From assembly GCA_025356445.1 (NCBI GenBank), contig JANXSZ010000009.1:109762-173761 (forward strand): 64,000 nt of DNA, given 5' to 3'. This DNA is from Betaproteobacteria bacterium. Its GTDB lineage: Bacteria > Pseudomonadota > Gammaproteobacteria > Burkholderiales > Burkholderiaceae_C. Below, one piece after another: positions 35,337 through 44,086 of the stretch (the first letter of the stretch is position 1; every line of letters begins with the position of its first letter). Made by a program: the position numbers and the translations under genes. The notes under the pieces were generated by a model. That model worked only from the letters and a program-made list of their open reading frames with translations, made no database searches and was not told where the DNA came from.

Positions 35337-36848
35337 ATGGAACTTCTACAAAACCTTTCTCTCGGCTTTGGCGTGGCGTTCACGCCCATCAATTTGCTTT
35401 ATGCGTTCATTGGCTGCGTGCTTGGTACGCTGATTGGTGTGTTGCCTGGTATTGGCCCTGTGGCGACCATCGCCATGTTGCTGCCTGCCACCTACGCACT
35501 GCCTCCCGTGTCGGCGCTCATCATGCTGGCGGGTATTTATTACGGCGCACAGTACGGTGGTTCCACCACGGCTATTTTGGTCAACTTGCCCGGTGAGTCT
35601 TCTTCGGTGGTGACGACGCTGGACGGCTACCAGATGGCACGCAAAGGACGAGCGGGGCCTGCGCTGGCCGCTGCCGGCTTAGGCTCCTTCTTTGCGGGTT
35701 CGGTCGGTACCTTGATCCTGGCCGCCTTCGCACCTCCTCTGACTGAGCTGGCGTTCAAGTTTGGCCCTGCCGAATACTTCTCACTGATGATTTTGGGCTT
35801 GATCGGTGCGGTGGTGCTGGCTTCTGGCTCGCTGCTCAAAGCCGTTGCCATGATCGTGTTGGGCTTGTTGCTCGGCTTGGTCGGCACCGATGTGAATTCG
35901 GGTGTCGCGCGCTTCAGCTTTGATATTCCCGAATTGACCGACGGTCTGGGCTTTGTGGCTATCGCCATGGGTGTGTTCGGCTACGGTGAAATCATTACCA
36001 ATCTGGCCCAGCCCGAGGACGAGCGTGAAGTGTTCACTGCGGGTGTGTCAGGCCTGATGCCTACAGCTGAGGATTTCAAGCACATGATGCCTGCTGTCTT
36101 GCGCGGCACCACCATCGGTTCGCTGCTGGGTATCTTGCCTGGTGGCGGCGCTTTGTTGGCAGCGTTTGCGGCTTACACGATCGAGAAGAAAATCAAACTC
36201 AAGCCCGGTGAAATCCCCTTGGGTCAAGGCAACATCCGTGGTGTAGCAGGCCCTGAAGCCGCCAACAACGCCGGTGCGCAGACTTCTTTCATTCCTTTGC
36301 TGACGCTGGGCATCCCGCCTAACGCCGTGATGGCACTGATGGTGGGCGCGATGACCATTCACAACATCCAACCTGGCCCACAGGTGATGACCAGCAATCC
36401 CGAGTTGTTCTGGGGTTTGATCGCTTCGATGTGGATCGGTAACTTGATGCTGGTGATTTTGAACTTGCCACTGATTGGCGTGTGGATCAAGCTCTTGAGC
36501 GTGCCTTACCACTTCCTGTTCCCGTCCATCGTGCTGTTCTGTGCGATTGGCGTGTACTCCACCAATAACAACACGTTTGACATTTGGCTGGTTGCGGGCT
36601 TCGGCTTCATCGGTTACCTGTTCAACAAGCTGGGCGTGGAAGCTGCACCGCTGCTGCTGGGTTTCATCCTGGGCCCGATGATGGAAGAAAATCTGCGCCG
36701 TGCACTGCTGCTGTCACGCGGTGACTGGTCTGTGTTTGTGACGCGTCCTTTGTCGGCTGGCTTGCTGGTTGTGGCTGCTTTGTTGCTGACCAGCGTGTTG
36801 CTGCCTGCGGTGAAGTCCAAGCGCGAAGAGGCCTTCGTCGAAGAGTAA
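35337..36848 (+). CDS. tctA: Tripartite tricarboxylate transporter large membrane subunit TctA
   Basis: 503 aa polytopic protein. Family signatures: FIGCVLGTLIGVLPGIGPVATIAMLLP, GIYYGAQYGGSTTAILVNLPGESSSVVTTLDGYQMARKGRAGPAL, GVFGYGEI and ALMVGAMTIHNIQPGPQ. Forms the secondary-transport channel with TctB, using a periplasmic binding protein for carboxylic acids. A strong terminator follows at 36873. Confidence 0.93.
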   Translation: MELLQNLSLGFGVAFTPINLLYAFIGCVLGTLIGVLPGIGPVATIAMLLPATYALPPVSALIMLAGIYYGAQYGGSTTAILVNLPGESSSVVTTLDGYQMARKGRAGPALAAAGLGSFFAGSVGTLILAAFAPPLTELAFKFGPAEYFSLMILGLIGAVVLASGSLLKAVAMIVLGLLLGLVGTDVNSGVARFSFDIPELTDGLGFVAIAMGVFGYGEIITNLAQPEDEREVFTAGVSGLMPTAEDFKHMMPAVLRGTTIGSLLGILPGGGALLAAFAAYTIEKKIKLKPGEIPLGQGNIRGVAGPEAANNAGAQTSFIPLLTLGIPPNAVMALMVGAMTIHNIQPGPQVMTSNPELFWGLIASMWIGNLMLVILNLPLIGVWIKLLSVPYHFLFPSIVLFCAIGVYSTNNNTFDIWLVAGFGFIGYLFNKLGVEAAPLLLGFILGPMMEENLRRALLLSRGDWSVFVTRPLSAGLLVVAALLLTSVLLPAVKSKREEAFVEE

Positions 36849-36872
36849 GCTCCGTTTAACGGTCATGCAAAG

Positions 36873-36896
36873 CGGCACCTTCGGGTGCCGTTTTTT
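36873..36896 (+). terminator. Rho-independent terminator of tctBA
   Basis: Stem CGGCACC / GGTGCCG closed by the stable TTCG loop and followed by TTTTTT. Lies 25 bp after the tctA stop. Confidence 0.92.
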
Positions 36897-36926
36897 ATGG
36901 CACCTTATTTTTAAAGAAAACCAACC

Positions 36927-37847
36927 ATGACGTATTCCAGTACAGCGACGGATGCTCCTAAAAATAGAGCTATTGGGATCGCCCTGGCCGTGCTGGGTGC
37001 CATCGCTTTCAGCGGCAAAGCCATCATCGTCAAGCTGGCCTATCGCCACGGTGTGGACGCTGTCACGCTCATCATGTACCGCATGGTGTTCGCCTTGCCC
37101 ATCTTTGCCCTCATGGCGTGGTGGGCCAGCCGTGACAAGCCACCGCTCACACGGCGCGACATGTTGGGCGTTCTAGGGCTGGGCGTCACAGGCTATTACC
37201 TTGCCAGTTTTCTTGATTTTGCTGGCTTGGCTTACATCAGCGCCAGTCTGGAGCGTTTGATTCTGTACCTCAACCCTACGCTGGTGTTGTTGCTCACTTG
37301 GCTGCTTTACAAGCGACCTGCCAGCCGTGTCCAACTGGTGGCGATGGCCGTGAGCTACTGCGGTGTGCTTGTGGTGTTTGGCCATGAAGTCACGCTGGTA
37401 GGTGACAACACCGCTTGGGGCACGCTCCTGGTGTTTTTGAGTGCCGTAAGTTATGCGGTGTACCTGGTTTATAGCGGTGAACTGGTCAAACGCCTGGGTT
37501 CCATGCGTTTGGTCGGTCTGGCCACCAGTGTGGCTTGCCTGTGCTGTATCGCTCAATTTATGCTGCTGCGGCCTTTGTCTTCTGCGCTGGTGGTAGCACC
37601 TGAGGTGATCTGGTTGTCCGTTATGAACGCCTTGCTGTGTACTGCAGCACCTGTGCTGATGGTGATGATGGCCATTGAGCGGGTTGGGGCGGGTGTGGCT
37701 GCACAGACGGGCATGATTGGGCCACTGTCGACTATTTTGATGGGCGTGGTGATTCTGGGCGAGCCGTTTACCGTCTGGATTGCAGCAGGTACAGCGCTGG
37801 TGGTGACGGGGGTGTTTGTGCTGACACGGGGCGGAGCGCGCAAGTGA
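36927..37847 (+). CDS. EamA/DMT-family transporter
   Basis: 306 aa with ten hydrophobic segments in two five-helix EamA repeats (IALAVLGAIAFSGKAIIVKLAYRHGVDAVTLIMYRM ... WGTLLVFLSAVSYAVYLVYSGELVKRLGS). Probably an exporter of small metabolites; substrate unknown. Near its start lies an AT-rich CTAAAAATAGAGCTATT stretch that resembles the mini-repeats. Separated from tctA by a terminator. Confidence 0.87.
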   Translation: MTYSSTATDAPKNRAIGIALAVLGAIAFSGKAIIVKLAYRHGVDAVTLIMYRMVFALPIFALMAWWASRDKPPLTRRDMLGVLGLGVTGYYLASFLDFAGLAYISASLERLILYLNPTLVLLLTWLLYKRPASRVQLVAMAVSYCGVLVVFGHEVTLVGDNTAWGTLLVFLSAVSYAVYLVYSGELVKRLGSMRLVGLATSVACLCCIAQFMLLRPLSSALVVAPEVIWLSVMNALLCTAAPVLMVMMAIERVGAGVAAQTGMIGPLSTILMGVVILGEPFTVWIAAGTALVVTGVFVLTRGGARK

Positions 37848-37960
37848 TCCTCTTGGTTTGTGCAGAAGTTCACGCCCTTTACGCTTTCCAGGCCAACCTC
37901 AGGCGTGGCGAGTGCGTTAATGCAGTTCCTGCCATTTTTGGCATTCCTACCGGAGTTCGT

Positions 37961-38599
37961 ATGAAAAGTTTGTCTTCCAAGGCCCGTGTTGTGATCGGTG
38001 CCAGTGCTATCGCTCTCTTGACCACGGGCTGTGCCAATATCAGCGAGACGCAAAAAGGGTCTGGCATTGGTGCGGGCGTAGGCGCTGTGGCGGGTGCCTT
38101 GATTGGCGGGGAAAAAGGTGCCTTGCTCGGGGCTGCTGTTGGTGGGGCTGGTGGCTATATCTGGAGCCGCCATATGCAGGACAAAAAAGCAGCGATGGAA
38201 CAGGCCACTGCGGGCACAGGCGTACAGGTCACGCAGACGGCAGACAACCAGCTCAAGCTGGCAATTCCCAGCGACATTTCCTTTGACACGGGCCGCTCAG
38301 ACATCAAGTCCAATTTGCGCCCCATTCTTGACCAATTCGCCAACGGTCTGGCGACCCAGCCCAAGACGGAAGTGCGCATTGTGGGCTACACCGATAACGT
38401 GGGTTCCGATGCGGTTAACCAGCCGCTGTCAGTCAACCGTGCTGCCAGTGCACGGGATTACCTGGTGAGCAAGGGCGTGGCATCGCAAAGAATTCTGATT
38501 GATGGTCGTGGTGACAAAGACCCCATCAGCGACAACACCAGCGAAGCAGGTCGTGCCAAGAACCGTCGCGTAGAGATTTTCCTGGCTGAAAAGGGTTAG
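37961..38599 (+). CDS. OmpA-family lipoprotein with glycine zipper
   Basis: 212 aa. Lipoprotein signal ending LLTTGC, a glycine-zipper segment (GSGIGAGVGAVAGALIGGEKGALLGAAVGGAGGYIW) and a C-terminal OmpA peptidoglycan-binding domain (FDTGRSDIKSNL, VGYTDNVGSDAVNQPLSVNRAASARDYL, NRRVEIFL). It anchors the outer membrane to peptidoglycan. The ATG at 37961 is chosen because the signal starts there; the longer reading upstream is not signal-like. Confidence 0.9.
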   Translation: MKSLSSKARVVIGASAIALLTTGCANISETQKGSGIGAGVGAVAGALIGGEKGALLGAAVGGAGGYIWSRHMQDKKAAMEQATAGTGVQVTQTADNQLKLAIPSDISFDTGRSDIKSNLRPILDQFANGLATQPKTEVRIVGYTDNVGSDAVNQPLSVNRAASARDYLVSKGVASQRILIDGRGDKDPISDNTSEAGRAKNRRVEIFLAEKG

Positions 38600-38602
38600 T
38601 TT

Positions 38603-39661
38603 TTACTTATTGGTGCTCTCAAAGCCCGCACGGGCGGCCAGTGCCGCAGCCGTGCGCGCAGTGCCTGACGTTTCGTCGCTATCAAAACCACGGATGTACA
38701 TTTTGCGCACCATTTCGGTTTTGGTTGAGGGCGTTGCCTCTGTGTTGACACCCCTTTGAAGGGCTTTGATGTGGTGTTTTTCCGTCACATGCGTGATTTC
38801 ACGTGCCAACAGGCCTGCCAGTTCCGCCTCGCTGGTCACTTCATCCATCAGCCCCTTGGTAACGAACACATAGCCACCCGGTGCGGACAAGGCATTGACG
38901 CTGCTGTCATCAAGCACGGCAAAAGTCCAGGGTAAATCCGGTCTGGTGGATTGCTGACTGATCCAGCGGCCGAGCTGGTTCACGTAACGCTGCAAGACTT
39001 TGTCGGGGTGCAGTGGTTGGCTGCCCAGCACCACGGCGCAGAGTTGTCGACCCATCTCTATTTCGTGAGGCTCGTCAATTTGGTTCAGTGGCAGGGCCAG
39101 CAAGGGTATCAGCGCTGCGCCCCGGAAGTTGAAACTCGGGGACTGTGCTTCGGTGCACAGCAATGCCGTCTGGTCGACGGCGGCCATGTCGGGTTGAGGC
39201 CGTGGCAATTCATAGCCACCCAAACCTCGAACGCCCAGGATTGCGGTGGTGGGGGTTGAGGCTGTGTTCTGACCAGGTTGTTCTGGTCGGTTGAAAAAAT
39301 TGCTCATGTTGCGCATAGCACCCGTGGCTATATTTCCACCTGAGCGGATGGCTTTAGGGCTGCTCACGTCAAACATATGTACCCAGCCAGGAATACCTTG
39401 GGTTTTGCTGGTGGTCTGGGTTTGCACCTGAACCCAAGGGCCTGAGCGCTCAGCAAGCCGTGTCAAGGTGGTTTTGGCCGACAGTTGCACCACGGTGTGA
39501 GCATGGGTGTCAGGGGCATCACGCAGTTCGGTAGACCGTTTGGTGATGATGGACTCACCTTGCGTCCATGCAATTTGTGCTGTCGCAGGCAGTGTGAATG
39601 CCATCAAAAGCGGGGGCAGCGTGAGCGCTGCGAGCGTCATGCGCCAGGGAAGCAGGTTCAT
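38603..39661 (-). CDS. SH3/M48-like protein with broken zinc site (probable pseudo-peptidase)
   Basis: 352 aa exported protein. Signal peptide (1-28), a bacterial SH3-like domain (about 40-100), then an M48-like region: VNQLGRWISQQSTRPDLPWTFAVLDDSSVNALSAPGGYVFVTKGLMDEVTSEAELAGLLAREITHV. The catalytic HExxH reads RExxH (AREITH; codon CGT where CAT would give His), and the third ligand motif ELAADR is absent because the protein stops early. A close paralogue at 42530 is intact. Likely inactive or a relic. Confidence 0.8.
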   Translation of the reverse strand: MNLLPWRMTLAALTLPPLLMAFTLPATAQIAWTQGESIITKRSTELRDAPDTHAHTVVQLSAKTTLTRLAERSGPWVQVQTQTTSKTQGIPGWVHMFDVSSPKAIRSGGNIATGAMRNMSNFFNRPEQPGQNTASTPTTAILGVRGLGGYELPRPQPDMAAVDQTALLCTEAQSPSFNFRGAALIPLLALPLNQIDEPHEIEMGRQLCAVVLGSQPLHPDKVLQRYVNQLGRWISQQSTRPDLPWTFAVLDDSSVNALSAPGGYVFVTKGLMDEVTSEAELAGLLAREITHVTEKHHIKALQRGVNTEATPSTKTEMVRKMYIRGFDSDETSGTARTAAALAARAGFESTNK

Positions 39662-39736
39662 TGGGGCGTTGGCAGAACGTAAGGTTCAGCCTGAACGTAT
39701 CATAGCCACCAAACATTTTTACCGTTAAGGACACAC

Positions 39737-40534
39737 ATGGATCTCGGAATTGCAGGCAAATGGGCGTTGATGTGTGGGGCCAGCAAAGGCTTGGGCTGGG
39801 GCTGTGCGCAGGCGCTGTCGGCGGAAGGCGTTCACGTGTTGCTGGTCGCGCGCGGCGCCGAAGCACTGGAGGCTGCTGCTTTAAAAATGAGAGCAAACAA
39901 TGCCAGTGGAAAAAGCGCAAACGTACTTTTCGTGGCTGCTGACATCACCACAGCAGAAGGGCGTGCTGCTGTATTCGCTGTGCGCCAAGACTTCGATATT
40001 GTGGTGACGAACGCTGGCGGCCCGCCGCCCGGTGATTTTCGCGATTGGGACCGTGAGGCATGGCTCAAAGCGGTGGATGCGAACATGCTGACGCCGATTG
40101 AGCTGATTAAAGCTACGGTGGACGGCATGGTAGCGCGGGGCTTTGGGCGCATTGTCAATATCACGTCCAGCTCGGTGAAGGCACCGATTGATATTTTGGG
40201 CCTCTCGAATGGTGCACGCAGTGGTTTGACGGGCTTTGTCGCCGGTGTGGCGCGCAATCCCAAGCTGGCAGCGGCGAATGTCACGTTGAACAACCTGCTG
40301 CCCGGCGCTTTTGACACCGATCGCCTTAAAACCACCATGAAGGGCGCAGCTCAAAAATCAGGACAAAGCATTGACGTGATTTTTGAAGCGCGCAAAAAGA
40401 CGATTCCCGCACAGCGTTTTGGTACGCCTGAAGAGTTTGGTGCGGCCTGTGCGTTTTTGTGCAGCCAGCAAGCGGGTTACATCACCGGCCAAAACATGCT
40501 GTTGGACGGTGGGGCTTACCCCGGTACGTACTGA
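39737..40534 (+). CDS. SDR-family oxidoreductase with altered catalytic tetrad
   Basis: 265 aa Rossmann protein with GASKGLGWGCAQALS (cofactor loop), TNAGGPPPG and NITSSSVKA. Where the classical YxxxK pair should be, the sequence LSNGARSGLTGF has Ser and Arg instead of Tyr and Lys. This is a recognised variant group among short-chain dehydrogenases often labelled 3-oxoacyl-ACP reductase, but the reaction is uncertain. Single gene, divergent from the pseudo-peptidase. Confidence 0.82.
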   Translation: MDLGIAGKWALMCGASKGLGWGCAQALSAEGVHVLLVARGAEALEAAALKMRANNASGKSANVLFVAADITTAEGRAAVFAVRQDFDIVVTNAGGPPPGDFRDWDREAWLKAVDANMLTPIELIKATVDGMVARGFGRIVNITSSSVKAPIDILGLSNGARSGLTGFVAGVARNPKLAAANVTLNNLLPGAFDTDRLKTTMKGAAQKSGQSIDVIFEARKKTIPAQRFGTPEEFGAACAFLCSQQAGYITGQNMLLDGGAYPGTY

Positions 40535-40555
40535 CCGCTGTGGTTAGCGTTAAGC

Positions 40556-41029
40556 TTAAGGCTTGACGATGACCTGACCCCGGATTTCACCGCCCGGGCT
40601 GACTGCGGTGTGCAAATTCACATACCACTTGCCTGCCATCAAATCGGGCAGCTGGGCAGCGGTGATAGTGGCTGAACCCACGATGGGGTTCACCAAGCTG
40701 CCCGTCATCGGCACAACCACCCCTGCATTTTGCCCCGCTACCGCAGGGCCGTGGAAATGCGCGGCAGTCACGGGGCCGCTTAAGCCGGCGTAGTTTACGG
40801 TCCAGCTCAGCAAATTGGTGCGCTTGTTCAAATAGGCTTCCACTGTGCCGCTGGCGGTACTCATCACAGGAGGGACTTCGTTCTGTGCAAAGAGGCTTGA
40901 GCTCAGTGCCACGTTCAGTGACGTTGCAGTTTCACCTGCTGTCGTTTGCATCGGCTGCGAGCTGCAAGCCCCCAGTGCCAAGACAAGTGCAAGTAAACCG
41001 GTGTTGGTGGCAGTGCGAAGGTGGTTCAT
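40556..41029 (-). CDS. CHRD-domain lipoprotein
   Basis: About 157 aa from the ATG at 41029, which starts a lipoprotein signal (LLALVLALGAC). The body is a CHRD domain: LFAQNEVPPVMSTASGTVEAYLNK, LSWTVNYAGLSGPVTAAHFHGPA, GKWYVNLHTAVSPGGEIRGQV. The domain was first described in chordin; bacterial function unknown. Convergent with the SDR gene. Confidence 0.83.
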   Translation of the reverse strand: MNHLRTATNTGLLALVLALGACSSQPMQTTAGETATSLNVALSSSLFAQNEVPPVMSTASGTVEAYLNKRTNLLSWTVNYAGLSGPVTAAHFHGPAVAGQNAGVVVPMTGSLVNPIVGSATITAAQLPDLMAGKWYVNLHTAVSPGGEIRGQVIVKP

Positions 41030-41200
41030 GGGGTTCCAGTGGGTAGGGTGATCGATCAATTATCCACAGTCTGATGCACGGTGTCTGTCGGCGAAAGAGG
41101 GGCATCGCTGTAAGCTTACACCTACGCGAATGGATATGCAGGGAATTTTGGCCTTGTCCATGGGCTTTACCGCCGTTCCGCTACCCTGTGACCTCTGTTC

Positions 41201-42607
41201 ATGGAGGGCTTCCACTTGTTTAAATTCACCTCACCACTGCTGTGTGCACTCGGGCTGCTGGGCATACTGGGTATGGCGGGCTGTAGCAGTTTGCCCACCT
41301 TTGTCCCGGACTTGTCACGGCGCAGTGGCCCGCCCGTGCAGTTGGAAGGTGCAGGGGGGCCGTTGTCGGCAGCACAGAGCAAGGCGGTTCTTGAGCGACT
41401 CCAGAGCCGCAGTGCCGAAACCAGTATCTTTGAGCGTCATCTTGCGCTTGAAGAGGCCATCGTGGGCAGTCCGCTGACCACTGGCAATCAGGTGGATTTG
41501 TTGCAAGATGGGCCTGCGACGTACACCGCCATGTTCGCATCCATCTTGGCAGCGCAAGACCATATCAACATGGAAACCTACATCCTCGAAGACGATGAGG
41601 TGGGTCAGCGCTTTGCACAGGCGCTGATCGACAAGCAGCAACAAGGTGTGCAGGTCAATCTGATCCGTGACAGTGCGGGAACCTTTGGTACGCCAGCGGC
41701 CTTTTTTGAGCGGCTGACCGCCAGCGGTGTCCATGTGCTGGAGTTCAACCCGCTTAACCCCTTGGTGGTGCGTAAAGAATGGGAGTTGAACCAGCGGGAT
41801 CACCGCAAGTTGCTTATTGTGGACGGTAGCACGGCGTTCCTCGGGGGCATCAATATCAGCAGCGTGTATGCCGGGGGCTCATTCAGTCGGAGTGCACGCC
41901 CCAAGCCAGACGGCAGTTTGGCATGGCGTGATACCGATTTACGCCTCCAAGGCCCCGTGGTAGCTGAGTTCCAAAAATTATTTATTGGTACCTGGGAAAA
42001 GCAAAAGGGTGAACCCCTCGCGACCCGAAATTACTTCCCACCTTTGAGCAGCAAGGGGCCGCAGGTGGTACGTGCCATTGGCAGTTCGCCCGAAGAGCCT
42101 TACAGCCTGATTTATGCCACGCTGCTGTCGGCCATCAGCAGTGCCGAAACCAGTGTTTACCTGACCAATGCCTACTTCGTGCCCGACCCACAGTTGCTTG
42201 CAGCGCTGGCTGCGGCAGCCCAGCGGGGTGTGGATGTGAAGTTGATTTTGCCGGGGCAAACCGACTCATGGCTGGTCTTCCACGCTGGCCGTGGCTATTA
42301 CGACGGGTTGCTGCGTGCGGGTGTGAAAATTTTTCAGCGGCGTGGTGTGATCTTGCATTCCAAGACGGCGCTGATCGATGGCGTATGGTCGACGGTGGGC
42401 TCTACGAACCTGGATTGGCGCAGTTTTTTACACAACCAAGAGTTGAATGCGGTGGTGCTGGGTGCAGAGTTTGGCCGCCAAATCCAGGCCATGTTCAACA
42501 AGGATCTGGCCGAGTCTGACGAGGTGGCGTTAGCGGAGTGGGAGCGCCGCACCCTTGACTTGCGCGTCAAGGAGTGGTTTGCCCGCGCCTGGGCGTACTG
42601 GCTGTAG
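41201..42607 (+). CDS. Phospholipase D-family lipoprotein (cardiolipin synthase-like)
   Basis: 468 aa with a lipoprotein signal (LLGILGMAGC). Two HKD motifs: QRDHRKLLIVDGSTAFLGGINI and LHSKTALIDGVWSTVGSTNLDWRS. The pair defines the PLD superfamily, and the layout resembles cardiolipin synthase C-type proteins without membrane helices. Likely acts on phospholipid at the outer membrane or periplasm. The last 78 bp overlap the convergent M48 gene. Confidence 0.87.
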   Translation: MEGFHLFKFTSPLLCALGLLGILGMAGCSSLPTFVPDLSRRSGPPVQLEGAGGPLSAAQSKAVLERLQSRSAETSIFERHLALEEAIVGSPLTTGNQVDLLQDGPATYTAMFASILAAQDHINMETYILEDDEVGQRFAQALIDKQQQGVQVNLIRDSAGTFGTPAAFFERLTASGVHVLEFNPLNPLVVRKEWELNQRDHRKLLIVDGSTAFLGGINISSVYAGGSFSRSARPKPDGSLAWRDTDLRLQGPVVAEFQKLFIGTWEKQKGEPLATRNYFPPLSSKGPQVVRAIGSSPEEPYSLIYATLLSAISSAETSVYLTNAYFVPDPQLLAALAAAAQRGVDVKLILPGQTDSWLVFHAGRGYYDGLLRAGVKIFQRRGVILHSKTALIDGVWSTVGSTNLDWRSFLHNQELNAVVLGAEFGRQIQAMFNKDLAESDEVALAEWERRTLDLRVKEWFARAWAYWL

Positions 42608-43972
42608 AGCGGGTTGCAAGGCTTGCGCCAGGGTGGCAGGTGCGCTGGCCGACAGGTTGTCGGGTATGTTGATTTCGCTCAAGCGCTGGGCAATACGCAC
42701 ACTGGGTTGGGTAAATTGCTTGGCGATCTCGTCAAACCGTGTGCCCATGAACGTCTTCAGTCCCGCAAGACGCTGCCGGGTTAACGCATCTGGGCCTGTC
42801 AATGCAGTCCACAGTGTTTTGCCTTGCGCGCGGGCGCTGGTCATTTTGACCGTACTTACCACCGCGTTGGGGTTGAAGCCACTGCGGGCAAGCAGCACTA
42901 CCGCGCTGCGGTCAGCGGCCAATTCATCGTCTGTTCGCAGGGCTTGTGTTGAGTGCCCCAGCGTGACGTGGGCGATCTCATGCGCGAGCACGCTGGCCAA
43001 CTCGGCTTCGGTGCGCAGTGTGTCCAGCAGACCCTGGGTAATGAACACATAGCCCCCCGGCAGGGCGTAGGCTTTGGGCATGGCATTGTCCAACACGGCA
43101 AACGTCCACAGCAAGTCGGGCTGAGTTGATTCCAGGCTGAGCCAGCGGCCCAGTTGGTTCATGTAAACCTGCAAACTGATGTTGTTGCTTAACGCTGTGC
43201 TGGTCAGCAGGGTCAGGGCTTCACCATCGGTCGTTGCACCGGTGGTGTCTGTCGGCCCAGTGTCCGGCACGGGAGGGTTGAGTTTGACCCGCTCCAAACC
43301 CGCGTTGAAAGCAAATTGACGGGCGTTTTCCGAGCTGGTACGGTAAGTTTCGCTTTCCAGCAGGCGCATGCGAGCCCTGCCCATGCCGTCATCCACAGGC
43401 ACGGGGGCTGTGACCGTCACTACCTCTGCCATGCCTTCAGGCCCCCTGTCGGTCATGGGGACTGAATCAGCTGACGTGCTGGCTGCGCTGATGACTCGGC
43501 TGGGCGCACTTTCTGCGGCGTTGACGGCACGCAGCGTGTCCAGCGCGCGGTCTGAGCGCACCGTGCCTTTGATGGGCGCGGGGCTGACCGGATCGGGTGC
43601 CGGGCGAATGAAGCCTGCGATGGGTCGGGTTTGTGCGTTCACGTCCAGCGACAGCAACCACCCCACCACGCCCTGGGCTGTGCGCACTTGCAACCAGGGG
43701 CCAAAGCGGCCTGGCAGTGTTTCCAGGGCGGTTTGCGGGGGAACCATCATCACAATACGGCCTGCACTGTCGGGTGAGGAACGCAGGGCTACGTTGTTGC
43801 GGGTGCGTACCAGCTGTTCGCTTGGCAGGCTTGGCACGCTTTGCGCCAGACTGGGCAATACCGCACTTGCCGAAGCGAACCCCATGGACAAACCGATGGC
43901 CCAACTGAGGGCTGACGGGGACCGCTGACGTGTTGATTTGACCTGGGGCTTGCTCATGGTTGCGATTATCAC
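42530..43972 (-). CDS. SH3/M48-family exported zinc protease
   Basis: 480 aa. Signal-type N-terminus, SH3-like domain (about 50-115), a Ser/Pro/Ala-rich linker, then an M48 peptidase: MNQLGRWLSLESTQPDLLWTFAVLDNAMPKAYALPGGYVFITQGLLDTLRTEAELASVLAHEIAHVTLGHS and DDELAADRSAVVLLARSGF. HEIAH and the downstream Glu/Asp zinc motif are intact. Related to BepA/LoiP-type periplasmic proteases acting on outer-membrane proteins. Paralogous to the defective gene at 38603. Confidence 0.87.
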   Translation of the reverse strand: MIIATMSKPQVKSTRQRSPSALSWAIGLSMGFASASAVLPSLAQSVPSLPSEQLVRTRNNVALRSSPDSAGRIVMMVPPQTALETLPGRFGPWLQVRTAQGVVGWLLSLDVNAQTRPIAGFIRPAPDPVSPAPIKGTVRSDRALDTLRAVNAAESAPSRVISAASTSADSVPMTDRGPEGMAEVVTVTAPVPVDDGMGRARMRLLESETYRTSSENARQFAFNAGLERVKLNPPVPDTGPTDTTGATTDGEALTLLTSTALSNNISLQVYMNQLGRWLSLESTQPDLLWTFAVLDNAMPKAYALPGGYVFITQGLLDTLRTEAELASVLAHEIAHVTLGHSTQALRTDDELAADRSAVVLLARSGFNPNAVVSTVKMTSARAQGKTLWTALTGPDALTRQRLAGLKTFMGTRFDEIAKQFTQPSVRIAQRLSEINIPDNLSASAPATLAQALQPALQPVRPGAGKPLLDAQVKGAALPLR

Positions 43973-44086
43973 AAACTGAGGCTAGAGCACGAATGTGCAG
44001 GTCTCAGTAAACTGCGTAAAGCCGAATTTCGTCAGGTTTTCTTTCCTCCTTTTCCTTTCCTAACTCCAGATAACCCAGGACATCTT

